A stretch of DNA of 64,000 nt from Spirosoma radiotolerans (GCF_000974425.1 NZ_CP010429.1:2108001-2172000); one strand, 5' to 3'. Positions 9,672 through 17,161 are shown, counted from the stretch's first letter. A program made the numbers and translations. Notes: generated by a model from the letters alone, not told the origin.

Positions 9672-9698
9672 TTGTTTGGGTAAAGGCGGGTAGATTTG
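9672..9698 (+). promoter_or_regulatory. candidate promoter for the aldehyde dehydrogenase gene
   Basis: A TTG at 9672-9674 is followed 16 bases later by TAGATTTG (9691-9698), a match to the Bacteroidota -7 consensus TAnnTTTG. The start codon is 32 bases further on. Confidence 0.4.
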
Positions 9699-9730
9699 CC
9701 ATCGTCTCAACAAACCACAAGACCTGATCT

Positions 9731-11275
9731 ATGCAGTCCATTCTTCCAGCACCCACCCAGCCCATTAAGCCCGGTACCAGCACCGGGCAACACTTCTGGC
9801 ATACGACTGATGCCTCAACGGAGCAACCCAGAAAAACAATTGACTCGTATTCTCCGGCCGATGGCCAACTGATCGCCCGCGTGACCACATCGACCCGGGC
9901 CGATTATGATCAGGTGGTTGAAACTGCCCAGGTCGCTTTTGCGGAGTGGCGATTGGTTCCGGCACCCCGACGGGGCGAAATCGTCCGGCAGATGGCTGAG
10001 CAGTTTCGGCGCTATAAACGGGAACTCGGCACCCTGGTCAGCTACGAAATGGGTAAGTCCCTGCAGGAGGGCTTGGGGGAAGTCCAGGAAATCATTGACA
10101 TCTGCGATTTTGCCGTTGGGCAGTCGCGGCAGCTGTATGGCCTCTCGATGCATTCCGAACGCCCCGCTCACCGAATGCTGGAACAGTGGCATCCGTTAGG
10201 TGTCGTCGGCATTATCTCGGCCTTTAATTTTCCAGTCGCTGTCTGGTCCTGGAACGCCATGCTGGCCTGGGTTTGTGGCGACGTCTGCATCTGGAAGCCA
10301 TCGGAAAAAACACCACTCACGGCTCTGGCCTGTCAGCAGATTATTGGCGACGTGCTCCGAAACAATGATGTCCCCGAGGGCGTATCCTGCCTGATAACCG
10401 GTGGACGCGACGCTGGCGAGTGGCTGGCCCGTGATCCGAGGGTAGCGCTGGTGTCGGCAACGGGCAGCACCCGCATGGGGAAGGCTGTCGCCGAAGCCGT
10501 AGCCGGACGGCTGGGCAAAAGCCTGCTTGAATTGGGAGGTAATAATGCGATCATCGTTTCGGAACATGCTGATCTTGATCTAGCGATTCCGGCCATTGTG
10601 TTTGGTGCCGTTGGTACGGCCGGACAACGGTGTACAAGCACCCGCCGGGTCATTGTGCAGGAGCGCATTTACGACGATGTAAAAAGCCGACTCAAGAATG
10701 CGTATGCGCAGTTGCGTATAGGCAGCCCGTTAGATGAATCGTTTCATGTGGGCCCGGTTATCGACCAGGCTGCCGTACATGCGTATCAGATGGCGGTTAA
10801 GGAAATTCTGGAGTCGGGCGGGAAGTTCGTTGTAGAGCCAGGTTTGGTTGAAGGTTTAGGCTTTGAATCAGGCTGTTATGTGCGCCCATGCATTGCCGAA
10901 GCTGAAAATCAATGGCCGGTTGTGCAACGGGAAACCTTCGCGCCCATTCTTTATTTATTGAAATACACAACCTTAGAAGACGCCATCAGGCAGCAAAATG
11001 ACGTGCCGCAGGGGTTATCATCCGCCATTTTTACCCTAAACATGCGCGAAGCGGAACGGTTTCTGTCCGCGACCGGGTCGGATTGCGGCATTGCCAACGT
11101 GAACATTGGTACATCGGGTGCCGAAATTGGTGGGGCTTTCGGGGGTGAAAAAGAAACGGGGGGCGGTCGTGAATCGGGCTCCGATGCCTGGAAAGCCTAC
11201 ATGCGCCGACAAACCAACACCATCAACTACGGGACCACGATGCCGCTGGCCCAGGGAATAACGTTTGAATTGTAG
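9731..11275 (+). CDS. ALDH7-type aldehyde dehydrogenase (aminoadipate-semialdehyde dehydrogenase-like)
   Basis: A 514-residue NAD(P)-dependent aldehyde dehydrogenase. The catalytic Cys is C301 in GTAGQRCTSTRR and the general base Glu is E267 in LLELGGNN; cofactor-binding motifs AFNFP and GSTRMG are present. TAGQRCTSTRR with the C-terminal NVNIGTSGAEIGGAFGGEKETGGGRESGSD is the pattern of the ALDH7/AmaB group, which oxidises alpha-aminoadipate semialdehyde in lysine breakdown. No lysine-pathway neighbour is visible, so the substrate is inferred from family resemblance. Confidence 0.93.
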   Translation: MQSILPAPTQPIKPGTSTGQHFWHTTDASTEQPRKTIDSYSPADGQLIARVTTSTRADYDQVVETAQVAFAEWRLVPAPRRGEIVRQMAEQFRRYKRELGTLVSYEMGKSLQEGLGEVQEIIDICDFAVGQSRQLYGLSMHSERPAHRMLEQWHPLGVVGIISAFNFPVAVWSWNAMLAWVCGDVCIWKPSEKTPLTALACQQIIGDVLRNNDVPEGVSCLITGGRDAGEWLARDPRVALVSATGSTRMGKAVAEAVAGRLGKSLLELGGNNAIIVSEHADLDLAIPAIVFGAVGTAGQRCTSTRRVIVQERIYDDVKSRLKNAYAQLRIGSPLDESFHVGPVIDQAAVHAYQMAVKEILESGGKFVVEPGLVEGLGFESGCYVRPCIAEAENQWPVVQRETFAPILYLLKYTTLEDAIRQQNDVPQGLSSAIFTLNMREAERFLSATGSDCGIANVNIGTSGAEIGGAFGGEKETGGGRESGSDAWKAYMRRQTNTINYGTTMPLAQGITFEL

Positions 11276-11329
11276 TTAAGATGGACTGCTCCTGACTTTC
11301 CAGCACACCTAATTTGTGTGCCTATGTGC

Positions 11330-11436
11330 CGTGCTGTCAGATTTAAGAATCTGACACGTAAGGTTTCTCAAAACCGAATTCATGAAACGAGGTTTTGAGA
11401 AACCTCACGAGTCGGTTATAAGTAACCGACAGCACG
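11330..11436. repeat. cloverleaf-like palindromic element
   Basis: Four nested or adjacent perfect stems fit together. The outer stem CGTGCT/AGCACG is 11330-11335 with 11431-11436. The two side hairpins have 8-bp stems and the same TAAG loop (11336-11355 and 11411-11430). The central hairpin has 15-bp arms (11361-11375 and 11391-11405) and a 15-base loop. The spacers between them are 5 bases each. It may act as a terminator for the dehydrogenase gene or as a dispersed repeat. It is not a tRNA: no anticodon arm or T-loop sequence fits. Confidence 0.7.
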
Positions 11437-11463
11437 CAGTCACCTAAAAAGTGCTGGATACCT

Positions 11464-11712
11464 TCATTTAGGCATCGTTGGCGTGCCTTCGCCCGTGAGC
11501 ACATAGCGCATATTCATGGTTGGAAATTTAGTGGCTATCTCGGCAAGCGACTCGCTGCTGAGATAGGTTTTATTGCCAATGTGCCGGTAGAATTTTTCCC
11601 GGCTATACCCCATTTCTTTCGCCAATCGATAGACCGACACCTCCTGTGCGGCCAGCGCTTCCTTGAGCCATTTTCCCTGAATATTGGTCTTTTTTTCTCG
11701 TCGTCCAGCCAT
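11464..11712 (-). CDS. small helix-turn-helix regulator
   Basis: An 82-residue protein that is almost entirely a Cro/CI-type HTH domain (KWLKEALAAQEVSVYRLAKE followed by MGYSREKFYRHIGNKTYLSS), ending in a NMRYVLTGEG segment common to such regulators. It is transcribed away from the GIY-YIG/recombinase operon, with only 67 bases between the start codons. Two 12-bp direct repeats there are good operator candidates, so it likely represses itself and the recombinase operon. Confidence 0.75.
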   Translation of the reverse strand: MAGRREKKTNIQGKWLKEALAAQEVSVYRLAKEMGYSREKFYRHIGNKTYLSSESLAEIATKFPTMNMRYVLTGEGTPTMPK

Positions 11713-11740
11713 AAAACAAAGGTAAAAAATATATGTATTT

Positions 11741-11772
11741 TTTGTTGTATATAAGTATTGTTTGTTGTATAT
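11741..11772. promoter_or_regulatory. candidate operator: two 12-bp direct repeats
   Basis: TTTGTTGTATAT occurs at 11741-11752 and again at 11761-11772, exactly 20 bases apart (two helical turns), inside the divergent promoter. An inverted pair ATGTATT/AATACAT (11733-11739 and 11775-11781) encloses both. The layout suggests cooperative binding by the adjacent HTH protein. Confidence 0.55.
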
Positions 11773-11779
11773 TTAATAC

Positions 11780-12346
11780 ATGAAAAACGCCGAAAAAAGA
11801 CCAGAAAATCACCTCGATTTAGGGCAAATTATGGATAGCTCGACGCTAGTTCTGCCCCAGCCATGCATCTATTATTTGATCGATGCCAGGAATGAAGTTG
11901 TGTATATAGGACAGACGACAAACCTTCAGGCCCGGCTACGGGAACACAAGGTGACGGGTCTAGATTTCGTCCGGTTTCGGTTCTTCCAATGTGACGAATG
12001 TGACCTGGATCGGCTGCAACAGGGCGCTATTGCCCGGCTCAACCCCCCGCTGAACAAACCACAGAAAACCAAATCGACGTTGGGTAGTCTAAGCAAGCAA
12101 TTGATTTGCCTGAAGTATAACATTACCCCCATTGCCTTCGAACGGCTCCGGGAATCGTTTGGGCTAAAAGCGACCAGTTCGTTTGGGAATGTAAAGTATT
12201 ACAGACCTGAGGATGTGGATGCCTGGGTTCGGCGATTCAACCGGTTGGTGTTGTCGGGCAGGCATGTGCTACAGGCCAAGCCGACCTATCTGGCGGTAGG
12301 CATCAGCACCCGAACCAAACAGATACAGCTTTATACAAAGCAATAA
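11780..12346 (+). CDS. GIY-YIG domain protein, first gene of the recombinase operon
   Basis: A 188-residue protein. Residues about 27-93 form a GIY-YIG domain: CIYYLI in place of GIY, VYIGQT for YIG, the conserved Arg in ARLREH and the closing NPPLNK. The position usually held by the metal-binding catalytic Glu appears to be Gln (Q80 in RLQQGAI), so cleavage activity is doubtful. The C-terminal part (about 100-165, ending YYRPEDVDAWVRRF) looks like a small DNA-binding helix-turn-helix. Its stop is 11 bases before the recombinase start, so both are likely co-transcribed. An alternative start is the Met at 11831. Confidence 0.75.
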   Translation: MKNAEKRPENHLDLGQIMDSSTLVLPQPCIYYLIDARNEVVYIGQTTNLQARLREHKVTGLDFVRFRFFQCDECDLDRLQQGAIARLNPPLNKPQKTKSTLGSLSKQLICLKYNITPIAFERLRESFGLKATSSFGNVKYYRPEDVDAWVRRFNRLVLSGRHVLQAKPTYLAVGISTRTKQIQLYTKQ

Positions 12347-12357
12347 ATTTAGTCCTG

Positions 12358-13530
12358 ATGATCACCATTCGCATCGATGAGAAAGACGCCAGTTTGTTGA
12401 CCATTTCCTTTGCCGAAGATCCCATCGGCAACGATCTTGTTCGACAGATTCCGGGTCGGCGCTGGAGTTATTTCCGTCGGTGCTGGCTCGTGCCCAATAC
12501 CCGCCAGGCCATCGTACAAATCGGTCAGTTATTTGGGAAAGCGTATTGTCGGTTCGACGAAGCGGTGGTGCGGCTCTACAAACCATCCATCCGGGCAACC
12601 GAGGTCGAACAGGCCACTAATCCCGCCTGGCCACCCGCCGGCAAAGGGTTGATCCGGAAAGCGTTTCGCTACGTCCCGCCCGCCAGCGAGTATGACCAGC
12701 ATACGGTCATACTCGCTTTGTACGAGGTAATGCGTATTCAGAATTATAGCCAAAAGACATTCAAAAATTACAGGCAGGCGCTGATTGCCCTCATACGCCA
12801 TAGCCATCCCCAGTCGCTCGATGAGCTAACCAGGGCTGCTTATCAAAAATACCTGCTTTTTCTGGTTAACAAGAAACGACTCAGTAGCGCCACACTCAAC
12901 GTTCACATCAACGCCTTTAAGTTCTATCAGGAAAAAGTTTTACAACGCGACAAGGAGTTTTTTGCCATTGACCTGCCCCGAAACCCCGAAACTACACCAT
13001 CCGTATACAGCTTGTCAGAAGTAAAAGCCATCTTCAGCGCCACGACCAGCTTAAAGTATCGAACCCTGTTTCAGGTAGTGTATGCCACGGGTCTTCGTCT
13101 TAGCGAAATAGCCCGGTTGCGGCTCCGCGACATTGACCGAGAGCGTGCCATCATTACCGTGAAAGCTGGAAAAGGAAGAAAAGACCGCGTGGTGATGCTC
13201 TCGGAGAAGCTTCAGCACTATCTCTATGATTATTTGCGAGTGTATCAACCTAAAACGTATCTGTTTGAAAATGCTGAGACCAGCGAGCCTCTTGCCAATC
13301 GCACCATCCAACAGGTTTATAGTGAAACCGTCCGATTTGCGGGCATCCGCAAGCGTGGGGGTATTCATACACTCCGGCACAGTTTCGCCACGCACTTGCT
13401 CGAAGCAGGCACCGACATTCGGTACATTCAGGCGTTATTGGGCCATACCAGCATCCTGACTACCATGCGCTACACGCACGTAACATCCAACAAGATCAGC
13501 GCCATCAAAAGTCCGTTGGATGATTTGTAA
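12358..13530 (+). CDS. Xer-like tyrosine recombinase at the head of the cassette array
   Basis: A 390-residue site-specific recombinase. Residues 1-75 form the extra N-terminal domain common in Bacteroidota integrases (IPGRRWSYFRRCWLVP), then a SAM-like core-binding domain (about 113-205) and the catalytic domain. The active-site set is visible: R247 (GLRLSEIARLR), Lys near 272 (GKGRKDR), H337 and R340 (HTLRH), H363 (LLGH) and Y372 (MRYTHV). It ends SPLDDL, as integron and Xer-like recombinases often do. Only about 55 residues separate the GKGRKDR segment from HTLRH, so the additional domain that defines IntI is absent. It points into the array, unlike classical intI. Confidence 0.9.
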   Translation: MITIRIDEKDASLLTISFAEDPIGNDLVRQIPGRRWSYFRRCWLVPNTRQAIVQIGQLFGKAYCRFDEAVVRLYKPSIRATEVEQATNPAWPPAGKGLIRKAFRYVPPASEYDQHTVILALYEVMRIQNYSQKTFKNYRQALIALIRHSHPQSLDELTRAAYQKYLLFLVNKKRLSSATLNVHINAFKFYQEKVLQRDKEFFAIDLPRNPETTPSVYSLSEVKAIFSATTSLKYRTLFQVVYATGLRLSEIARLRLRDIDRERAIITVKAGKGRKDRVVMLSEKLQHYLYDYLRVYQPKTYLFENAETSEPLANRTIQQVYSETVRFAGIRKRGGIHTLRHSFATHLLEAGTDIRYIQALLGHTSILTTMRYTHVTSNKISAIKSPLDDL

Positions 13531-13768
13531 GGATATGTCGCCGGAGCAGTGGACGGAGTTGAGAGAGACTGTAAAAACGGCTTTTAAGCGTATAGCCAAA
13601 GGTATATCGTTTCATCTGACGTCGATTAATGACATATTGTCCGCGTGTATCAATCCGATAGAGGTTCTTGTCGGCCCCAAAAAAATAAGTGGGAAAGCCA
13701 TCGATATCCCATTTACGAATTATCTGAGCTGGGTTAACTGGAGTCGCCTTCATCAAACAATAATACAT
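13505..13768 (-). CDS. small hypothetical protein antiparallel to the array
   Basis: An 87-residue frame, convergent with the recombinase and overlapping its 3' end by 26 bases. The central part (WDIDGFPTYFFGADKNLYRI) followed by basic, tyrosine-rich sequence resembles short phage or mobile-element proteins of Bacteroidota. It is the only credible minus-strand gene between the recombinase and the array. Alternative starts are the ATG at 13753 and a TTG at 13771. Confidence 0.5.
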   Translation of the reverse strand: MYYCLMKATPVNPAQIIRKWDIDGFPTYFFGADKNLYRIDTRGQYVINRRQMKRYTFGYTLKSRFYSLSQLRPLLRRHILTNHPTDF

Positions 13769-13810
13769 CAAATAGTTTGGAGGTAAGTAAACTATTCGCT
13801 TTTTTGCATT

Positions 13811-13921
13811 GCCTAACAGCGTGTTTGTTTAACCACATAATTTCCCAGAGCGCGGAACTAATACTCATTGACTATCAGCCTGTTTTAGTTCCGCGATGTT
13901 GCGTACAATATTATGTTGGGT
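13811..13921 (+). repeat. attI-like or first att site of the array
   Basis: An R''-like box GCCTAAC (13811-13817) and a perfect R' box GTTGGGT (13915-13921) bound 111 bases. The interior is unlike the attC-like sites: it contains a perfect 11-bp inverted repeat (13851-13861 with 13885-13895, CGCGGAACTAA) and lacks the GTAAAGG block. What follows the R' box matches what follows every other R' box. This is the natural candidate for the primary insertion site next to the recombinase. Confidence 0.55.
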
Positions 13922-13956
13922 GCATAGCCATAAAGTGCTTGCAGGGCGGGTTCCGT

Positions 13957-14119
13957 GCGACAGAGAGCGCGGCTCATAGGTCAAGCTTTTTGCTCGTTCG
14001 GCGGGTTGCTTGTGACACGAGAGACGCCCCGACAGGTCAGGTTTTGGTTTGCGGGCTAGAGTCTCGGCGACAGACTAACCGCCTGAATAGGTTAACTTGT
14101 TAAAATTAAAACCGGCTTT
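13957..14119. repeat. three units of the ~55-bp spacer repeat
   Basis: The ORF-less stretch up to 14119 holds three degenerate copies of the spacer repeat. Their GCGACA/GTGACA cores lie at 13957, 14012 and 14067, exactly 55 bases apart. Each core is usually followed by a CGCCCCGACAGG- or CGTCCCGA-like segment and a CTCGTT or similar segment. Confidence 0.7.
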
Positions 14120-14491
14120 ATGATACCAGAAGTACCTGAACGCAGCAATTATTTTAGTAGTGGCCTTTACCTATTCTTCGGATTGCTCTTTTTGATTTAT
14201 CCAATTTTTGGAGTTTTAAAAGATGATCTTATCGTATTATTTCGACCTGGTGGTCGGGCTTTTCACTTACACGGAGTAGATGCGATCAGTATCGGAGTAG
14301 GCGTAAGTTGTTTAGGATTCAGCATGATTGTTGCGGGCTTAAAAAACATACTTACTTGGCGAAGAATAGATTTCTATACCAGGCCTCGCTATCCCAAACT
14401 GCAAAAGCTGTCATCGAGCTTTAGGAATGCAGGCTTGTTAATTGTCTTTATTTGGTCGCTTGTAAGTTGTACTTATAATTTGATAACGTAG
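14120..14491 (+). CDS. hypothetical membrane protein (cassette 1)
   Basis: A 123-residue protein with three predicted membrane segments (about 13-33, 53-74 and 104-119) and a basic loop (RRIDFYTRPRYPK). No family recognised. It is the first cassette gene after the attI-like site and is followed 62 bases later by attC-like site 1. Confidence 0.7.
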   Translation: MIPEVPERSNYFSSGLYLFFGLLFLIYPIFGVLKDDLIVLFRPGGRAFHLHGVDAISIGVGVSCLGFSMIVAGLKNILTWRRIDFYTRPRYPKLQKLSSSFRNAGLLIVFIWSLVSCTYNLIT

Positions 14492-14553
14492 CGTTTCGCT
14501 CCGCGTAGGTAGCTTCTCGGCGACAGGCAGCACGTCCCCAAGGAAGCTTTTCA

Positions 14554-14635
14554 GCCCAACCAAACGGGTGTGTAAAGGTTCAGGTACATGCGTTCAGTCA
14601 AGCTTTTTGCCCATCAACACCCGTTGGCGTTGGGT
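14554..14635 (+). repeat. attC-like site 1
   Basis: R'' is GCCCAAC at 14554 and R' is GTTGGGT ending at 14635. L'' ACGGGTGT (14564-14571) is perfectly complementary to L' ACACCCGT (14617-14624). The GCGACA leader core at 14520 lies 34 bases before R''. After R', repeat cores at 14672, 14728 and 14784 (56 bases apart) fill the space to the next ORF. Confidence 0.8.
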
Positions 14636-14842
14636 GCGCCAGCCAAAACTGGGCGTATTTGTGAGCCTCGTGCGACAAGGCGAACGTCTCCTGACAAGGT
14701 AGCTTTATCTCGTTTGCCAGCTTCCATGCGACACGAGAAACGTTCCGGTCAGTCAAGTTTGAGCTTGCATTTCGGGCTTTCGGTTGACACAATGAACGCC
14801 TGAATTAGTCAACTATACGAATCAAAGTCTAGTAAAATTGGA

Positions 14843-15091
14843 ATGATATTTCTGACAGGAGGGCCACCCACTGGAGCCATTGAATTTATGATGGCAATGT
14901 TTTTACTACTCGTAGTTGGTGTAGGGCTGACAAGTTTCATTGCCTTTCGCAGGTCAGATTATTACCGGACTCAGTTTCAAAAAGAACACATTGTGGTCAA
15001 AGTAATTGTCATTCTAATGGCAACAGGTTTAATTTTTGGCACTTGCTGTGCGCTCTTTTATGGGTGTTTGCATGTTCCAATAAAGGTATAG
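14843..15091 (+). CDS. hypothetical small membrane protein (cassette 2)
   Basis: An 82-residue protein with two membrane segments (about 13-33 and 51-73) separated by a charged loop with RRSDYY and KEH. No family recognised. It stops 60 bases before attC-like site 2. Confidence 0.65.
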   Translation: MIFLTGGPPTGAIEFMMAMFLLLVVGVGLTSFIAFRRSDYYRTQFQKEHIVVKVIVILMATGLIFGTCCALFYGCLHVPIKV

Positions 15092-15151
15092 TTTTAATCA
15101 TCGCAGTCACCGCTCCGGCGACAGGAAGCACGTCCCGAAGGAGGGTTAGCA

Positions 15152-15236
15152 ACCCAACCAAATGAGTGTGTAAAGGTTCAGGTACGTTCCTTCAGTCGAA
15201 TAACTCGCCCACCATCAGCCCTCTGGGTCGTTGGGT
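15152..15236 (+). repeat. attC-like site 2
   Basis: R'' is ACCCAAC (15152-15158) and R' is GTTGGGT (15230-15236). The L''/L' arms (ATGAGTGT against GCCCTCT) pair less well than at other sites, so this copy is partly degenerate. The leader core GCGACA is at 15118, again 34 bases before R''. Two or three spacer-repeat units run from R' to the ORF at 15411. Confidence 0.75.
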
Positions 15237-15410
15237 GCAAGTCCATAAAGTGCTCCCATTTCCGGGTCACGGGCGACAGGAAGCAGGCCGCAGAGGTTAA
15301 GTTTTTGTTCGTTCAGCGGGTTTCGGTTGACAGGTCAAACGCCCCGGTTGGACAGGTTTGGGTTTACATTTCCGGGTTGTGACCGACAAATAAGCCAAAT
15401 AGATTTAGGG

Positions 15411-15611
15411 ATGGATTTTCAGGAAATACTTTTCAATAGCTACGCGCAAGGAGTTAGCAGTTTGGAGACATGCCAGACTTGGTTCACCAAACTGAACCTC
15501 GATGAGCAACGGCAAGCATTACGAAAAGCCATTTTCTTGTTAATTCAGGCACATCCCAGCTCAGAATTAATTCAACAGGCTGTAACCAACGCGCCCATTA
15601 ACCGACCATGA
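15411..15611 (+). pseudogene. DUF5958-like protein, N-terminal part (cassette 3, split frame)
   Basis: A 66-residue frame starting MDFQEILFNSYAQG that resembles the N-terminal half of DUF5958-type proteins (LFLLIQAHPSSE-like helix). It stops at TGA 15609-15611, and the rest of the protein continues in the next frame from an overlapping ATG (ATGA at 15608). Either a one-base frameshift broke the gene or the halves are made as coupled polypeptides. Family assignment is from memory and is tentative. Confidence 0.5.
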
Positions 15612-15817
15612 CACCTGTGGTGATTATGCTTAAAAACAGTCTAGCTAACGCAGCGACTAAACTAAAGCAATTGCCCGACAGCGAGTTATTCAAGTCGTTT
15701 ACAGTTGTTTTGTTTGTGTTTGGGCAAGCTGATAGTTATCGTCGTGTTGTTTATTGCAAGGCTGGATGTAGACATGAATGGCACCATTTTGATTACCCAA
15801 ATTGGGCGTCGGTATAA
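15608..15817 (+). pseudogene. DUF5958-like protein, C-terminal part (cassette 3, split frame)
   Basis: A 69-residue frame (MTPVVIMLKN onward) continuing the protein above. It ends with a Cys/His segment CKAGCRHEWHHFD that I associate with DUF5958-type proteins. The ATG overlaps the upstream stop by 4 bases. Function unknown. Confidence 0.5.
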
Positions 15818-15887
15818 AGCCAGCTTTTGCGCTTCGCGTGGGGTAGTTTTCCGTCGACAGGATGCTCGCCGGTGAGGAAGGTTTTCA

Positions 15888-15973
15888 GCCCAACCAAACG
15901 GGTGTGTAAAGGTCGAAAGTACGTTTGTTCAGTAAAGTTTTGAGCCCACCATCAACACCCGTTGGCGTTGGGT
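15888..15973 (+). repeat. attC-like site 3
   Basis: R'' GCCCAAC begins at 15888 and R' GTTGGGT ends at 15973. The arms ACGGGTGT/ACACCCGT are identical to those of site 1. The leader core TCGACA at 15854 is 34 bases before R''. The first spacer core after R' is GCGACA at 16011. Confidence 0.8.
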
Positions 15974-16213
15974 GAACAGAGGCATAAAGTGTTCGTGTGC
16001 TATCGTTCCGGCGACAGGCCGCTCGTCTTAACAGGGTAGCTTTTGGGCTCGTTAGTCAGCTCCGGTCGACACAAGATGCGCCCCGGTTAGTTTAATTGAA
16101 AAAGCTAATTTCCACCTTTCCGCCGACAAGCCATCTGCCTCCATAAGGTACACTTTGACAAATTCCAGAGTTAGGTATGCGAGAACAACGCTTCTTTCCT
16201 ACCTTTATCCAGT

Positions 16214-16660
16214 ATGAAGATTGAAAAATATGCGCTCAAAGCGGAAAGTAGCCTGACCGTCTTCGAGTTCGTGAGCGAAGGTCCAAATGGCCTTATCCGT
16301 AAACTTATTCTGTTCCAAGAAACGAATCAGCCCGACGTATATAACCTTGCCTTTGGCGATAAGAATGCAGGTACGGGAGAAATTGATGATTTCGCCATTT
16401 CCAACAATGGTGATACCGATAAAGTATTGGCTACCGTCGTTGCTGCTTTATATGCTTTCTTCGACAAGCACCCTGCTGCATTCGTCTATGCTACCGGTAG
16501 CACGAAAGCGCGAACCAGATTATACCGAATGGGCATCACTCGGTTCTATGAGGAAATGATGCAGGACTTTGAACTTTATGGTCAGATTGGAGACGAATTC
16601 TACGTATTTGAGGTTGGTAAGGAATACACGGGTTTTTTAGCTCAACGAAAATTTGTTTAA
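16214..16660 (+). CDS. DUF6934-like protein (cassette 4, first gene)
   Basis: A 148-residue soluble protein. FEFVSEGPNGLIRKLILF, VYNLAFGD, ISNNGDTDKVLATV and YATGSTKARTRLYRMGI are the conserved segments I associate with the DUF6934 family of Bacteroidota. It is followed 11 bases later by a 54-residue gene, a pairing that suggests toxin-antitoxin organisation. Function is not established. Confidence 0.75.
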   Translation: MKIEKYALKAESSLTVFEFVSEGPNGLIRKLILFQETNQPDVYNLAFGDKNAGTGEIDDFAISNNGDTDKVLATVVAALYAFFDKHPAAFVYATGSTKARTRLYRMGITRFYEEMMQDFELYGQIGDEFYVFEVGKEYTGFLAQRKFV

Positions 16661-16671
16661 CTTTAACCATT

Positions 16672-16836
16672 ATGAGAACAGTTCAGGAACTCAATAACAG
16701 CAAAGCCCCTATTGTGCGAATTGACCCCTCGCTGGAGCAGTATCGCGACAAAGTGCTCTTTCCAGAGAAATTGGCCAAAGCCAATGAAATGCTGAAAACA
16801 GCCAAGCTACCAACTCGGAAGCGAGTAGCTCCTTAA
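16672..16836 (+). CDS. small hypothetical protein paired with the DUF6934-like gene
   Basis: A 54-residue protein (MRTVQELNNSKAPIVRID at the start, PEKLAKANEMLKTAKLP near the end), charged and probably helical. It starts 11 bases after the DUF6934-like stop in the same cassette, so the two are expected to be co-transcribed. It could be the antitoxin or partner subunit. No domain recognised. Confidence 0.6.
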   Translation: MRTVQELNNSKAPIVRIDPSLEQYRDKVLFPEKLAKANEMLKTAKLPTRKRVAP

Positions 16837-16885
16837 ATTCCCCCGTCTCGGTGACAGGAAGCAAGTCCCAAAGGAAAGCGGAGCA

Positions 16886-16971
16886 GCCCAACCAAACAGG
16901 TGTGTAAAGGTGCAAGTGACTCGTGTTCAGGTAAGTAGTCTAATCACCATCAACACCTGTGGTCGTTGGGT
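16886..16971 (+). repeat. attC-like site 4
   Basis: R'' GCCCAAC at 16886 and R' GTTGGGT ending at 16971. L'' ACAGGTGT pairs perfectly with L' ACACCTGT, a compensatory change relative to site 1. The leader core GTGACA at 16851 lies 35 bases before R''. Confidence 0.8.
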
Positions 16972-17161
16972 GAACCGCCAAAAGCAGTGCTCGTTTATGG
17001 GTTTGCGTGCGACAGTAAGCTTGTCCCGTGACAGGGCGGTTTCGGCTCACTGGGCAGCTTCCGTCGACACAAGAAGCGCCCCGTAAGTAGTCAAAAAAGT
17101 AAGTTTTTACCTAGCCTGCGACACAGCAACAACGACTTAATTGGGATAGTATAATCAGTTT

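Noticed and set aside
11330-11436. tRNA gene
   Set aside because: The cloverleaf shape is 107 bases with a 15-bp central arm, no T-loop consensus, no D-loop and no usable anticodon loop.
12358-13530. Calling the recombinase intI
   Set aside because: The segment between GKGRKDR and the HTLRH box is too short to contain the IntI additional domain, and orientation differs from classical integrons.
11780-13530. Ordinary prophage integration module
   Set aside because: No structural, packaging or lysis genes occur, and the following DNA is organised by att-like sites rather than phage genes.
13777-14103. Open frames covering att sites and spacer repeats (also 17827-18180, 18695-19270, 21018-21278, 27060-27467, 28079-28288)
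   Set aside because: They run through the noncoding repeat units and site arms, vary with copy, and have no protein-like composition.
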